Assembly (NCBI GenBank): GCA_000310025.1
Contig: FN649747.1
Coordinates: 976,715 to 1,040,714 of the forward strand
Direction of reading: 5' to 3'
DNA from: Ectocarpus siliculosus
Lineage: Eukaryota > Sar > Phaeophyceae > Ectocarpales > Ectocarpaceae
Length of the DNA: 64,000 nt
Part shown: positions 13,001 to 23,898 of the stretch, piece after piece
Position numbering within the stretch: position 1 is the first letter of the stretch
How the letters are laid out: each line of letters begins with the position of its first letter
Position numbers and translations under genes: made by a program
Notes under the pieces: generated by a model
What the model was told of the DNA's origin: nothing
What the model saw: the letters and a program-made list of their open reading frames with translations, nothing else
Databases searched by the model: none

Positions 13001-15453
13001 GAATGATCGGAAGCGTACTTTTGTCTCAAAAATGGAGGTTGACGGGGCGGTGGTGCAACGGATTCCGCAGCCACACCGACACGTTGCACAAAAGCTACGT
13101 ATATACGATAGCTTTACCCACCTTCGTCACGATGCGGTCAAACACTGGACCGCCTGCCAGATGCTCCAACACCAAGTAAAAGTAATCGGGCGCGTCGCTG
13201 AAGACCTCATGCACGGTAACCACGCTCGGGTGCGTCAGCAGGCGCAATATCCGGGCCTTCAGAGCGAACAACCAACGACGGAATGGGAACGGAAAAACGG
13301 CAAACAAACAGCCCAGTGGTCCCGACATCAGCGAGATTACTTCGGCTATACCCGTGAGCTTGGGGTGCAGCGGGGGCTTCGGGTTTCTTGCGTCGTGTCC
13401 ATGCAAGCCGATTCAACACAACATGCTCGAGAGTATGTGTGATATCTGGAGCAGGCACGCCAAACGGCATTTTCCACGACAGCCAACTACAGGCAGCCAG
13501 GAGGAAACACAATGCACAAAAGCAAAAACAAAAGGGCAGCTCTAAATGTACTGCTGCTGCTGCGTGACCTTCAGGCGGTGGCCTTGCTCTTGTGTGACCC
13601 TGGCTCCCTACAGCTGATTCGTCCAGAAAACGTATGTACCGAACGCAAGGTGTAACATTGACGTCTAGAATAATCAGGACGAAGTACACATGCATATATC
13701 AGTTTAAAATAATCTAAAACAATCAAAATAAAGCTTCTCGTGGACTCACCTCCTCAACCAAGCCGTGCATGACCTCGTGCGACGCCCCCCGTTGCACAGC
13801 CCGCTTGACGATACACGAGCCCTGCGACCCCTTCCGCTGCCCTCGTCGGATCGCTCCGAATGTCTCCGCGAACGCCCCCTCCCCGAGCTTCTTGCCAAGC
13901 GCGTACAATCGAGAAAACTCTGACGAGCCGGGCTGCTCGCCTCTGTTCTGCTCCGTGCCGCGCCTCGCCCCTTCCGCAGGCGAGCCTTTCCAGTGTCCCC
14001 GTTTCTCCTCTCCCTCCCTCTTTCGCGGTTCCACCGTTGTCTGCGGCGCTTGTTCTGTCCGTTGCGGCTTGATCCACTTACTATCTTGTTGCCCCTTTCC
14101 CTCCCTCTTTTGCGGTCCAACCCTTGTCGTCTGCGGCGCTTGTTCTGTCTGTTGCGGCTTGATCCACGTGTTGTCCAGTCTCTTCAGCTGCTGCGGCCCA
14201 ACCGACGCCTGCGGGTCCTCCTCCTTCTGCGGGCTTCGGGCCTGTTCCTCCTCTCTCCGCCCGCTGCGCTGCGACGGCTCCTCCTTCTTTTGGATCGGCT
14301 TCTCCCCCTTTTGCTGCACCGGCGGCGGCGAGTCTCTCCTATTTCGTTCTTCTTGTTGCGTTTTTTCCTCGTCCCCGCCACCGTCGTCGTCTTCTGCCTC
14401 CGCCGCCCACGACTTCTCGAAGAGCTCCTCCTCCTCCAGCGTCACGAGCCTGTCCAAGACCGTGCCCACCGCCCCGTGCCCGAGCCGAGCCTTGCACAGG
14501 ATGACCAGCCCGTGCCGACACCACGCCCTGTCGGACGAGGTCGTCCCCAGCAGCTGCAGCAGAGACTCCTGCGCGCGTTGCTTGGCTCCCCCGCCGCCCT
14601 GCCCGCTGCGCCGCGCCTTGGCGTGGTGCTTCGGGGTATGGCCCTCGTCGTCGACCGCCGTGTCGTCCGCCCCCCAGAGGAGCAGCAGCTCCGCGGCCTC
14701 GGTGGTGTGGGTGTCGTCTACGGCGCAAGCCCGGTGGAGCGGCGTGCGGCCGGCGCTGTCGGCGGCGTCGATGTCCGCCCCGTGCCTCAGGAGGGCGACG
14801 ATAGCCTCACCGTGTCCCTCGATGCTCGCCCAGTGGAGCGCCGACATGCCGTCGACGTCGACCGAGTCGACGCTGGCCCCGTGCTCCACCAGGACGTCGA
14901 TGGACTTGGTCTTGCCCAGCATCGCCGCGTGCTGCAGGGCGGTCGCGCCGCCGCTGTCGGTGGCTTCCACGTCCGCCCCGCGGGCGATCAGGGCCCGCAG
15001 TATCCCCAGGTGCTCCTTGCGAGCGGCCGACTTCACCAGGGCGCTCATTCCGTTGGGGCCGTTGGGTGTTATGCAGGCCGCGTCTCCGGCGTCGCCGTCC
15101 AGCAGGACGCGCACTACGGGCAGGTGCCCTTCCTGCGTGGCAAGGAGCAGCGGGGACCTGCCGCTGCCGTCGAGAGACGCCGCGTCCGCCCCCTCGCTCA
15201 ACAGCTTGGACACGGCGTCCGCCTCGCCTCGCCTCACTGCGCTGTGGAGATCAGCGGGGCACGCCCTACTCACGGCCCCGCTGCTGCAACTGCTGCTGCT
15301 GCCCGGGTGCTCCTTGGTGTTTTGGCCCGCTACCGCGCCAGCGCCCAGGAACAGCTCTGCCGCCCCGGCGAAGTGGCTGGTGGCGATCGAGCGGCCCTTG
15401 TTGTACGCGTCCAGGAGGTCAGACGACGGCGATGCGATGCCCGCCTTCCCCAT
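10056..15453 (-). CDS. Ankyrin-repeat CaMK-like pseudokinase (six exons)
   Basis: Exons: 13750-15453, 13122-13256, 12405-12698, 10952-11110, 10569-10748 and 10056-10088, all joined in phase 0, giving 834 residues. Residues about 68-290 hold ankyrin repeats such as SALHWASIEGHGEAIVALLR. Residues about 330-500 are charged low-complexity sequence with a repeated WIKPQ-TEQAPQTT unit. The kinase fold starts near 517 with an intact glycine loop (LGEGAFAETFG) and a VAIK-type lysine (CIVK). APE (AAPEVL) and DMWSMGV are present. The tail (AAIKS, then VMATRRELSS) fits the CaMK/CDPK autoregulatory junction. The catalytic loop reads HRDLRPEQ (642-649) and the Mg-binding motif reads GFD (665-667) instead of DFG, so phosphotransfer is doubtful. 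I infer a scaffold or allosteric role. The start is the first ATG of exon 1; an upstream exon is not excluded. Confidence 0.88.
10474..10540 (-). repeat. tRNA-like dispersed repeat, copy 1
   Basis: On the minus strand this reads GTCGTTAGAGCATTGACC followed by TCGCATCCCTACAA, resembling the D-arm and anticodon-arm part of a tRNA. A diverged copy with the same blocks lies at 48178-48245. No complete cloverleaf can be folded, so a SINE fragment is more likely than a tRNA gene. It sits in the last intron of the ankyrin-pseudokinase gene. Confidence 0.5.
11906..12005. other. Assembly gap of 100 N
   Basis: Exactly 100 N bases are flanked by long G homopolymers (11888-11905 and 12068-12088). It lies between kinase exons 3 and 4, where no coding sequence appears missing because the two exons join in phase. 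Confidence 0.99.
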
Positions 15454-15492
15454 GACTGCTGCTGTTGTCGTCGGCGCACCCTCCTCCTCCAA

Positions 15493-15558
15493 AAGCTTGC
15501 TTATATATCTACTGCGGGCGTTCTTAAGCTTGCTTATATATCTACTGCGGGCGTTCTT
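15493..15558 (-). promoter_or_regulatory. Duplicated TATA-like element, 33-bp direct repeat x 2
   Basis: A 33-bp unit is present twice (15493-15525 and 15526-15558). On the minus strand each copy contains GATATATAAGCAAGCTT, a good TATA box match (TATATAAG at 15500-15507 and 15533-15540), 47 and 80 bases upstream of the proposed ATG of the ankyrin-pseudokinase. If used, the nearer box would give a very short leader. The unit also reads in frame as an 11-residue repeat, so it might instead be coding if the gene starts further upstream. Confidence 0.45.
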
Positions 15559-18500
15559 CGGACCACTCACCCCTCTCTCGCATTCTGAATCTTTTCCAGC
15601 TCTCCTTCCTGCCGTTGTCACACAAAACCACCGGCAAAGCGGTGGTGGTTAGCCTCAGACAAAACCAGCGAGAGCTGCACAACCCTGGTGAGCGGAGGCG
15701 GCGAGGACAACGCTGGCACGCACGTTGCCTGTAAGCATACATCCGTGCATGGCTCACAGTTGGGGGCGCGCAGCTATGTGGGGGCGAGGGCACCAAACGT
15801 ATGTGTACATAGGAGACGACGCGTGTGGCCTTCGACGCGTGAGTCGGCAAAGTGCGGTAGCCAGATTAAGAACACGAGAAATGGCAATCACAAGGAGTTC
15901 ACCATCATGGCTCGTGGCTTAGCCTGTTGCTCGCTTGTGCAGTCGCAACGATGTGGTCATGAAGAATCTCATCCATGGTCACTCACACAGCGAGCGGTGC
16001 GCTCCCGCAAGCCCCCATCATCACCCATGCCTTTGCTTTACAAGACGCAACCACCAACGCGCCGAAAAAACGCAACAAAAATATATGCCTGTCCATCTCC
16101 ACAGAGCCAAGGAGCACGACCCGGCCCGACCACAAAACTCTCCGCGTCAACTTCAAAACCCATCTCGATTGAAACTCACAGCGGTTTGTAGGATGCTTCA
16201 CACGCGGATGCTCTCCCAATTGACGGGTATGGGCGTCTAGCGTGTTGTGGTGCGTGAGAGTGCCCCGAAGCAGAGACATCAGCAGTGACGAGGAGAGAGG
16301 GAGAGAGAGAGAAGTTTTTTTTTTTTCCTGCAACCTGTTGGTCCCCACGTCTCCAACTGCTTGCTGTGTGTCAAAAAATACTTGTCCTGTGACTGCCTGT
16401 TGTCAGGGGGATTCAGAAGATCCAGAAGCCAGACCTGTGTACGGCGGGTAGCGGAGTAGTGCCGTTGGATATGACACCGTAGATAGAGTAATAATCACCC
16501 CCGTGCTATGCACTAGAGTTGTGGCGTGTTGGCCTGCTGGCACATACCGTTCACCGTTCACACATATAAGAACCCCGGCTCCTTGTTGCTGTGGTTCGTT
16601 GGGAGTTGGTTTGTGTCGTCGCATCTGCTGCTGTACTCGAATACTTTTTTTGTATAAAGAGGTAAAAAGGCTACGTACCAAATCTACAGTACTGCTGTAG
16701 ACTAGAAGAGACGTTTTTGTGACGCGGTGTTCAGCAGTCCAATAACCTCCATATCTATCGTTGGGTCCCGCCTCAATTCGAACAAAAAGATTGGGTTTAG
16801 GATTTTTTTATTTTTATGCGCCGCTGGCGCGCAGACTTCGTACAAAAACACGCCTCGTCCAGAGGCCTTTTTAACTGGGCTACAGTATTACCGTGGCCAG
16901 AGGGTTGACGGAGAGGTGGAAAGCTCAGCTAGGGGACCGAGAACGACTGGCAAGAACGCCAAGGCTGCGTGGAGCAGGTATGTGGCTACTGATATTTCCC
17001 ATTGTCTTTGCGTACAAGGGTGTTGGGCACTAACTTTGGGGCATCGCCGAAGTGGCCTTGGATGCTTGGATGGCCTTGGAAATCACGCCGCAGCGCGAGT
17101 CTCGCCGCGCACCATGCGGTGTTCATGGACAGCGCTCCTTGTCTCTGCCTCTCTGCGAGAAGGAGAGTTCCGCAGGATACGCATACGTTCACGCTTGATT
17201 GTGATAGTCGGCACTGATAATTGTGGGTGGGTTCGCATATTCGGGAGCACACCACCTGCTTGTTCGTGTGTTGTGCGCTGCTGCCGTGTATAATGTGTCA
17301 TGGTACGCGCGACAACTCAACTTGGCCCAGAGAGCACACCACTTAAAGTTTACGCACATCAGCAACACTTACAGCTTAGGGATAGGCCTCCCGGTCAAGT
17401 GTTTTGTGTGCACGTAGAAAAGAAGGATCCCTCTCGCCGGTTTCGCAGAGTTGTCTGCGTTCTACGTAGGCCGCGTTGCACATGTACGCCATGTCATGTG
17501 ATGTTGCAGGTTGGAAACACTCCGCAAGCCGCTGCTGTCTTGCCGGTTACCGTAGGTGACACAAGATACCACACCCCCTGACTCTGTTTTCAGAGCTCGA
17601 TTTCTCCATGACAAAATGACGGCAAGGCCGAAAATGGCGGCGTTGAAGCCGCCTGGCCAAGAGATTTTTGAGAACGTGTCGTTTGATTTCTGCGTCCTCT
17701 TCGTCGTGGAGTGATTGAGCTTTGACAATCGGTCCAGGGGGTGTGGTATCTTGTGTCACCTACGGTAGGATTAGGCCCGAAGAGTGCCGCCGTGCGCCCG
17801 TACCCTGTAGTGTACGGTACATATTACTTTCGCCTGTTGGGCGTGCTGCGTGTGCGTAACTGCTTAGTGCTCTGAATATGGCCGCAGGCTCAAATATGTA
17901 ACATGTGCCGGAGGATCCCGTTAACCGCTGTGGTAAAAATAGCACGCGTTGCAGCGGTAGCGCAAGACACCACACCCCCTTGAACGAATAATTGTAGCAG
18001 CCAACCGAATATCTTGCACGTGCGATACCGATGGTAGCAGTAAAGGGTGAATCGAAACCCTACACAACGAAACGTCCTTGCTTTCTACTTGTAGGTTCAA
18101 GTTGTACTCCTTCCCCTACGGCCCAGACACAAACAACGTGCGTTGGGTAGAGGACGATGACCATGGTAGTTAAGTAAACACCAACAGTACTTGGATCGGA
18201 ATAGCCATGAGGGGATCCATGAGTCTCTTATCCCAGCGCAAAGCTCGTTCCGTGATATCGCCCCTCCCCAACCCAACAGACAAATTGGTTCATTGCATAA
18301 ACACGTTGAGGACGCAGTTTATCTTTGATGCCCTTGTACCTTTTGTCCGTCCCGGAGCTTCATTTTCCCCTACAAAGTTCGTTCACCCCCCGGGGCATTC
18401 GCAAAGGCAAACTGAGGTTTTCGTTGGGTCTCTCTCTGGTGACATTCAACCGGCGAACTTCAGCTTTGTTTTATCTGTTGTTTTTTTCCCCATAAAAACA

Positions 18501-19271
18501 GCTAACTCGAAGACTTCGTTCTCTCCCCGACGCAATATGTATCTCGTTCCAATGTCCTTGTCACAGCTGAACGGTGGAGTCCACGTGGTGACCCAGGGAG
18601 GGTTTTCTTAACGGGGTGCAGCCGCGTTTGGCTGTTCTACTGGTACAAGTTACCACGAATTGTTTCGGCCTTGTGCGCCTGCACCTTCACACAAACCATG
18701 TGCGGCGTGTGTGGTGTGTGTGTTTCATTGTTGTTGGGTTGATGGACTAGGTCATGGACAGGTAGGTGTATGTCATTTTTTTAGCGGGGCGGGAGGTGGT
18801 GCTGTTTTTTTGGCAGCACTGGCGACGACGTCGACTGCAAGATGGCACAATACAAAGTGGCCCAAGCTTACACTAGTAACCTGAATTTTGGGAAATGCAC
18901 CATCGAACAACGTAGATGATATTTTGCGTTGAAAACCAAGAGGAACTTCTACTTTGTCGACCGCCAGTCGCAAACGTATCGCGCTCAGCTTAGGTCTGGC
19001 CATCATGTGCACGCAGGCACACAAGGAACAACGGGGTGTCCTGCTGTGCCGTTGTTATCCAGCACAACACAATTTCAAACGTCGGGCGTCTCTCCGAGAC
19101 ATCATCACGGACCACCAAGCAAGACGTCAGCACGGACAGGGGTATCGCTGGTAGTGGCCATGGGAGGCAAACACGCAGACATTTCCATTCAGGTTCAAGA
19201 GCATATACTTCTGACACTCGCTTACATTTGGGCTATTGCTATGCAACTTTCACACAAGCGCACCTACAATT
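15559..19271. other. Intergenic, repeat-bearing region
   Basis: No gene is supported. Weak possible plus-strand exons are 16873-16976, ending in a GTATGT donor and reading GLTERWKAQLGDRERLARTP, and 18094-18167, reading FKLYSFPYGPDTNNVRWVED after a CTTGTAG acceptor. They might belong to an unrecognised gene but could not be connected. The 134-residue frame at 18207-18611 matches no family I know. The small transposon at 17548-17766 lies here. Confidence 0.4.
17548..17766. mobile_element. MITE with perfect 30-bp terminal inverted repeats
   Basis: The element begins TACCGTAGGTGACACAAGAT and ends with the exact reverse complement; the inverted repeats match over 30 bases. The outermost TA on each side fits a TA target-site duplication, as in Tc1/mariner-derived MITEs. 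The roughly 160-base interior has no coding capacity. Related single ends occur near 1396-1422, 17955-17982 and 48890-48915. Confidence 0.85.
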
Positions 19272-21115
19272 CTAGAGAGCACCGTCAGGCAAGGAAAAGC
19301 AAATCGCAGGCTTGCGGCCTTCTTCGCCAACCTGCTCTGTCTCCCACATAAACCACGCCTCAGTAGAGCTACATCCTCTTCCGCGGTACGTAGCGCGGGG
19401 GAGCATCACCACCCTGTCAGGCGCATTTTCCTTTAGCCACCGCCCTCTGGTTTTGGTGGGCTCCAGAAAAGTCAACCTCAGCTTAAAGGCTACTCCCATA
19501 CGCCCGACCCGCATCGCCTGCTTCAAAATGGCGAAGGCGTGCTTTTAGGGTGGGCTCGTCACGACCCAGTCCGGACGCACCCTTCCCTCGACGTACGCCT
19601 TGACAAACGCGTCTGTGGCGGCGTCCAGGTGCGTATCTGCGACCAATCTGCGGGTAGGGAGGTACACAAAAAAAAAAGCGCCGCGAACGGGTTAAGTTAA
19701 CCCTTTTGAGTCTTCAGGCGTTCTCACTGATCATTGATTGATCATTTGCAAATGCTGGTGTAGTGGCAAGTCGTGGAGTTGCCGCCCTGCAGCCCTTCGC
19801 GCCGTGTATTGGCAAGTCCATAGGTAGGTGTATCTAGATTATTAGCACCCGCGCTAACCGGCTGACCAATGAAGAGACGTCGGTGACAGCGGGTAATATC
19901 AAGGTCTCGGGAATGGGAATGGGGCCAATCAATGCCAAATCATGAATCTCTCAATGTATGCACATGTCAATGAACGCGTGTGTGCATACAGTACATACAT
20001 ACATACATATGTGTTCTTTCGCAGCACCACACATACACTCGCCCGAACGTAGGAAGCCACTGCTGCAAAGAGCAGAGGACAGCCAAAGGGAGGGGTATTG
20101 CAGTCCCTGCCGAAGGCCAGATATCGAGGATATCGTGGTTCCCAACAATTTGAAAATCGTTCCCAAGATCCAGCAGTCATTGTGTCAACAGCTACAACGA
20201 ACGCTACAACAACACTACTACTACTGCTGTAGACGAGTAAAACATATCAGCAACACATCCACACTCGTAGCGCCACACATACCACCCTCGCCCGAACCTA
20301 GGAAACCACGAGGTACAGGTGTGTGCTGGTGGATGTGCTTGTTGTTTGAAAAACACAGGAGCTCTAGAGAGTTGGCAGGGCAAATTTCGGGGGGGGACAG
20401 AGAACAGAGAAGTACAGAAGTACAAATACCAGCTATGGGTCTTCACTGATCATTTTGCCCTCTCTGGACTGATCATTTACAATATACCGAAAATAGACTA
20501 GTTGAGGCAGCTAGACGACTGATCATTTCAAAGGCTACACAGCTAACCTGCCCTACTGACCGCAGCGCGACCACCCACCAACCCTTCTACGACCCTGTCT
20601 GTGGCCACCACCCTGTCGCCGGCTTCTCTCATGGCCTACAGGTGGAGATAGCTGTTGCGTGTGCAGAAGTACACTGGTGTCTTTCTCTGCACTTCTCTCT
20701 CTCCCGCTCGCTCTCGCTCTCATTTTTTTTTTTGCAAAAAAAAAACTGACAGTCCAGCCTAGACCCAAAGGGGTTAAAAATTGGACGTGAACACTGAACA
20801 TTTGCCACTTTTGAATAGTGGCCAGTTTCATGGATGGGGACTTTTCAGCACTGCCGTATGTGTCTTTGAGCATAGCCTACCGACTATACGCTAACACCTC
20901 GAATTCAGTGCTTGGTTGTACCGAAGCCGACCTGAGACACACACATACGTCGGGTTCATGTCGTTTGTTGCAACACGGAGACCGTGTGAACTCAGGACGG
21001 TGGAGACTGCGTCTTGGGCGGCACCACAGCAATCGAGTACCCTGCCTTCCAGTTCCACATGTTCCAGAAGGGCTCGAACCTGAAAATCGCGAATGCAACG
21101 TGGTGGAAACTTCAT
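19272..21115 (-). pseudogene. DNA methyltransferase (amino-type) remnant, stop at the catalytic motif
   Basis: Two exons are visible. Exon A (20949-21115) encodes RVLDCCGAAQDAVSTVL and NDMNP, a class I SAM-binding motif. A GTATGT donor and CCCGCAG acceptor join it in phase to exon B (19272-19647), which gives ADTHLDAATDAFVKAY, RPDWVVTSPP, then TAA (19545-19547), then KHAFAILKQAMRVG, FKLRLTFLEPTKTRG and EAWFMWE. TSPPY/W is the catalytic motif IV of N6-adenine and N4-cytosine methyltransferases. Here the aromatic position is the stop codon, while the frame stays open afterwards. I infer a recently inactivated copy or a single-base assembly error. A phage-, giant-virus- or retroelement-derived origin (DIRS elements carry such domains) is possible. 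Upstream exons are unknown. Confidence 0.7.
20025..20312 (+). repeat. Direct repeat pair, about 40 bp
   Basis: The block CACCACACATACACTCGCCC followed by GAACGTAGGAA (20027-20060) recurs with small changes at 20272-20312. It lies in the long intron between the two methyltransferase exons. Confidence 0.6.
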
Positions 21116-21136
21116 CTGTTATTCTTACTACTGTAG

Positions 21137-21432
21137 ATGGTAGGTGCTATCTGGCAGAGGGAGTGTGCGGGCAGCGGAAAAAAAAATGAGCGGCGCTCTA
21201 CAGCAGTACATATACTTCTTCCGATGTCTTCGGGTGGTAGGTGCAATCTGGCAGAGGGAGTGTGCGGGCAGCGGAAAAAAAAAATGAGCGGCGCTCTACA
21301 GCAGTACATATACTTCTCCCGTTGTCTTCGGATGGTAGGTGGTTTTTGGGCAGAGGGAGTGTGCGGGCAGCGGAAAAAAAAATTGAGCAGTGCTATACAG
21401 CAGTACATATTCTTCTTCCGATGTCTTCGGGG
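21137..21432 (+). repeat. Tandem repeat, about 97 bp x 3
   Basis: Three copies start near 21139, 21236 and 21334. Each has GGTAGGTG, then CAGAGGGAGTGTGCGGGCAG, an A-run, and CAGCAGTACATAT. Copies differ by a few substitutions. The array directly abuts the upstream side of methyltransferase exon A. Confidence 0.9.
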
Positions 21433-23394
21433 GAGCGGTTGAGGCTCTTCTCACAACACGGAGAGAACCTCAAGGAGAACGACGCAGAACGGTATATTCC
21501 TCGTACTTACCATTGAGCTAACGTGAGAAACAGCAACTAAGGCTAACCGAACAACTGTCACTCAATAAGGAGCAGGGCGAGGGAGACATGTGATCAGAGA
21601 TGGGTCGGGCACCGCCCGGTACCATGCCATTAACAAACGGCACATGGCGACGGTCGAGATCCCAGAAATAAGGAGAGGCAGAACGCACACACCAAACTTG
21701 AAATAGGGTTGTTTCTACGTGTGGTGTCTTTGCGCGGTCTATAATGTGGAGACGACCTACCTTAAGGATGCGAGAGAATGCACGGCTGTGTTAGCGCGGC
21801 GATGAGGTTGCGAACACCTACCTACCTCTCAGGCAAGCCCTGACGTGATTTTTTCAAAACTACCCTTGTCGGCAGTGGTATCCTCCTCGTCGTGGAGAAA
21901 TCACGCTACGATAAATGCTGACACCCCCGTGTCCTTACCGTACACTGCTGTAGACAGAGGTGGTGTATCTGAGGCATCATACCTGAGAGCCCGTCGAGGG
22001 ATACCGGCCCATCGGCGACCGCTGTCCGACCTCCATTTTGTGCAAAGGTTCTTTTTCTTCCCTCTGGCGCCTCCACACGTACTTCTTGTACAAACCAAGT
22101 ACGCAGTCCGTGCGGGAACAGATGCACTCACCCACCCGGAGAGGGTTCTGTTGAAGATCGCGATCGTGACGCCAGCCTGACCCAACACTCGCAGACCACT
22201 TCACCCAGCAGCGCCCATGTTTGCGAGTCCCCCACGTGTTGCCACCTTGTCGAGCACCCGTCGCGGCTACCCAGACGGTCACACGCGAAGCACCGCCGAA
22301 GCTCCCCTTCTGCTGCTGCTTCTTTGCCGTGCACGCCTTTGCCGCACGAGGCGCGGAAACCACGGACCATGCTGCAGAAAACCGTTGAAAATGGCGGTAT
22401 ACAGCTGCTCGTCAAATCGTCGATTTTGGCATCCACAGAGAGAGATCGACAATAATATTACAGCCGTACAAAGCACAACACCTCAGCTACACAACGCACC
22501 CTCTGAGAGCCGAAGATTCGATGCTGGGCACTAACCTGGGCTTGGTGATGCGGCTGCTGGACCGAGTTGCTCCGCGTATAGGAGCCCTGACGCGAGGCAG
22601 ATTCGGTTCTTCGCACAGAAAGCTGCCAAACGCCCAAAACTTGCACCGAAAGCTCTCCCACAAGTAGCACAGCAGTATACCGAGGTTCAGTTCTGTCTGG
22701 TGCCCACGACGAGGCTCCTACGGCTCTGTGAACATGCAGCCTGCTGTGGCCTGCCCGGGGGGGGGTTATAGGGGGGTCGCAAAAATCGAGGGGGTACCAT
22801 CTGCGAATGCCCGCCGTACTTTCTCAGCCGCCCTGATCGTCCATACACCGGGCCTCGTGAATCGATTCACCTCGTTTCTTCTCCTATACCCTACAACAGT
22901 TCATCTTCTAGCGGATCGCTCTTTCTTCGACGCCACCCGGCTGGTGGCCATCCCGTGGTGGAAAAGGAAGTGTCCAAGAAAAAAAAAAAAAATCCTAAAC
23001 CCAATAACACTGCGAAAGAAGGTTGCTGTGCTGTTAGTGCCCATTGTTTCGTGCATGGTACCGCCGCAGGAGGCGCCGCGCAGCTACGTTACTCTCCTCC
23101 TTTACGCCGTTTCTGGGCTGGTCCGCCGCAGTCACGAGAGTCACGGCTACACTTTGCGTTCAAATTACCACTTCGTACGTATGTTCTGTACGGTATCTAC
23201 GTACAGCAGTAGACGTGTAACAACTGGGACCGACCCGTGGAGCTAATATCCTGGCATTATATCAGTCGAAGTCGTCTCTCCCGCTGACTCGAACGCGATC
23301 GGGCGTTCGGGCGGTTCGAGCGCCTTTTTTTCTCGAGACTGTCACAAAATTGCGCCGTGTCCCCTGTGAAGGTTACATTTTACAATTGTACACG
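21433..23394. other. Intergenic region without recognisable genes
   Basis: Open frames of up to 170 codons occur on both strands, but none shows domains or consistent splice sites. The motif CTGCTGTAGAC appears near 16690, 20224 and 21950 and may mark the ends of another small repeat family. A G-run is present near 22750. Confidence 0.4.
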
Positions 23395-23570
23395 ACACAA
23401 CGGAGGGATTCTCCCCGATATTTTGTCGTTGACCCAGTACAATTGTAGAGAACTATAGGGGATGTATTGTAAAATGTAACTATAGGGGATGTATTGTAAA
23501 ATGTAAAATGTAAGTTACCTATACAGATGTGTTTGTACTTAGCACCAGCTGGCATCACTGGTATAAATCA
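23395..23570 (-). repeat. Dispersed repeat, copy B, with internal duplication
   Basis: Reverse-complement copy of the repeat at 2450-2575. It contains GGAGGGATTCTCCCC, AGAACTATAGGGGATGTATT and CTTAGCACCAGCTGGC. A block reading CTATAGGGGATGTATTGTAA occurs twice in tandem (from about 23454 and 23482), and ACAATTGTA palindromes flank it. Copy A lacks the duplication. Confidence 0.7.
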
Positions 23571-23898
23571 TCAGTGTATAGACTTAAAAAGACTCGAAAT
23601 AAGTCCAGTACCCAGCCGGTTTCCTCCACTCACTGAAAAGACTCCACCACATCCCGTTCGACTGCTGTGGGTATATCTCGAATGGGTAGTCTTTCTGTGT
23701 GTGTTTTTATGATTCCTTAATTAAAAATTGCATTTGGTTCCGAATCTTTCCTGAACACTACTGTTGTGACGGTTAGAACCTACATGTGGAACCAGTAAAC
23801 CTCCCGAAGCCCCTGATCTGGTCCGGACGCACCGGCATACCGGCATCCCTCTCTCGTGTCCATCGACCAGATGCCTGAGGACCTACCTTCCTACCGAT

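Noticed and set aside
13769-15652. Long plus-strand open frames of 627 and 531 codons
   Set aside because: They are antisense shadows of the GC-rich ankyrin exon 1; the minus strand has ankyrin and kinase motifs, and the plus frames are Ser/Pro/Leu/Arg low-complexity.
18207-18611. 134-codon plus-strand frame
   Set aside because: No family features, no upstream signal that I recognise, and composition like the surrounding non-coding DNA.
21137-21432. CRISPR-like array
   Set aside because: Only three long contiguous tandem units with no unique spacers, in a eukaryotic setting.
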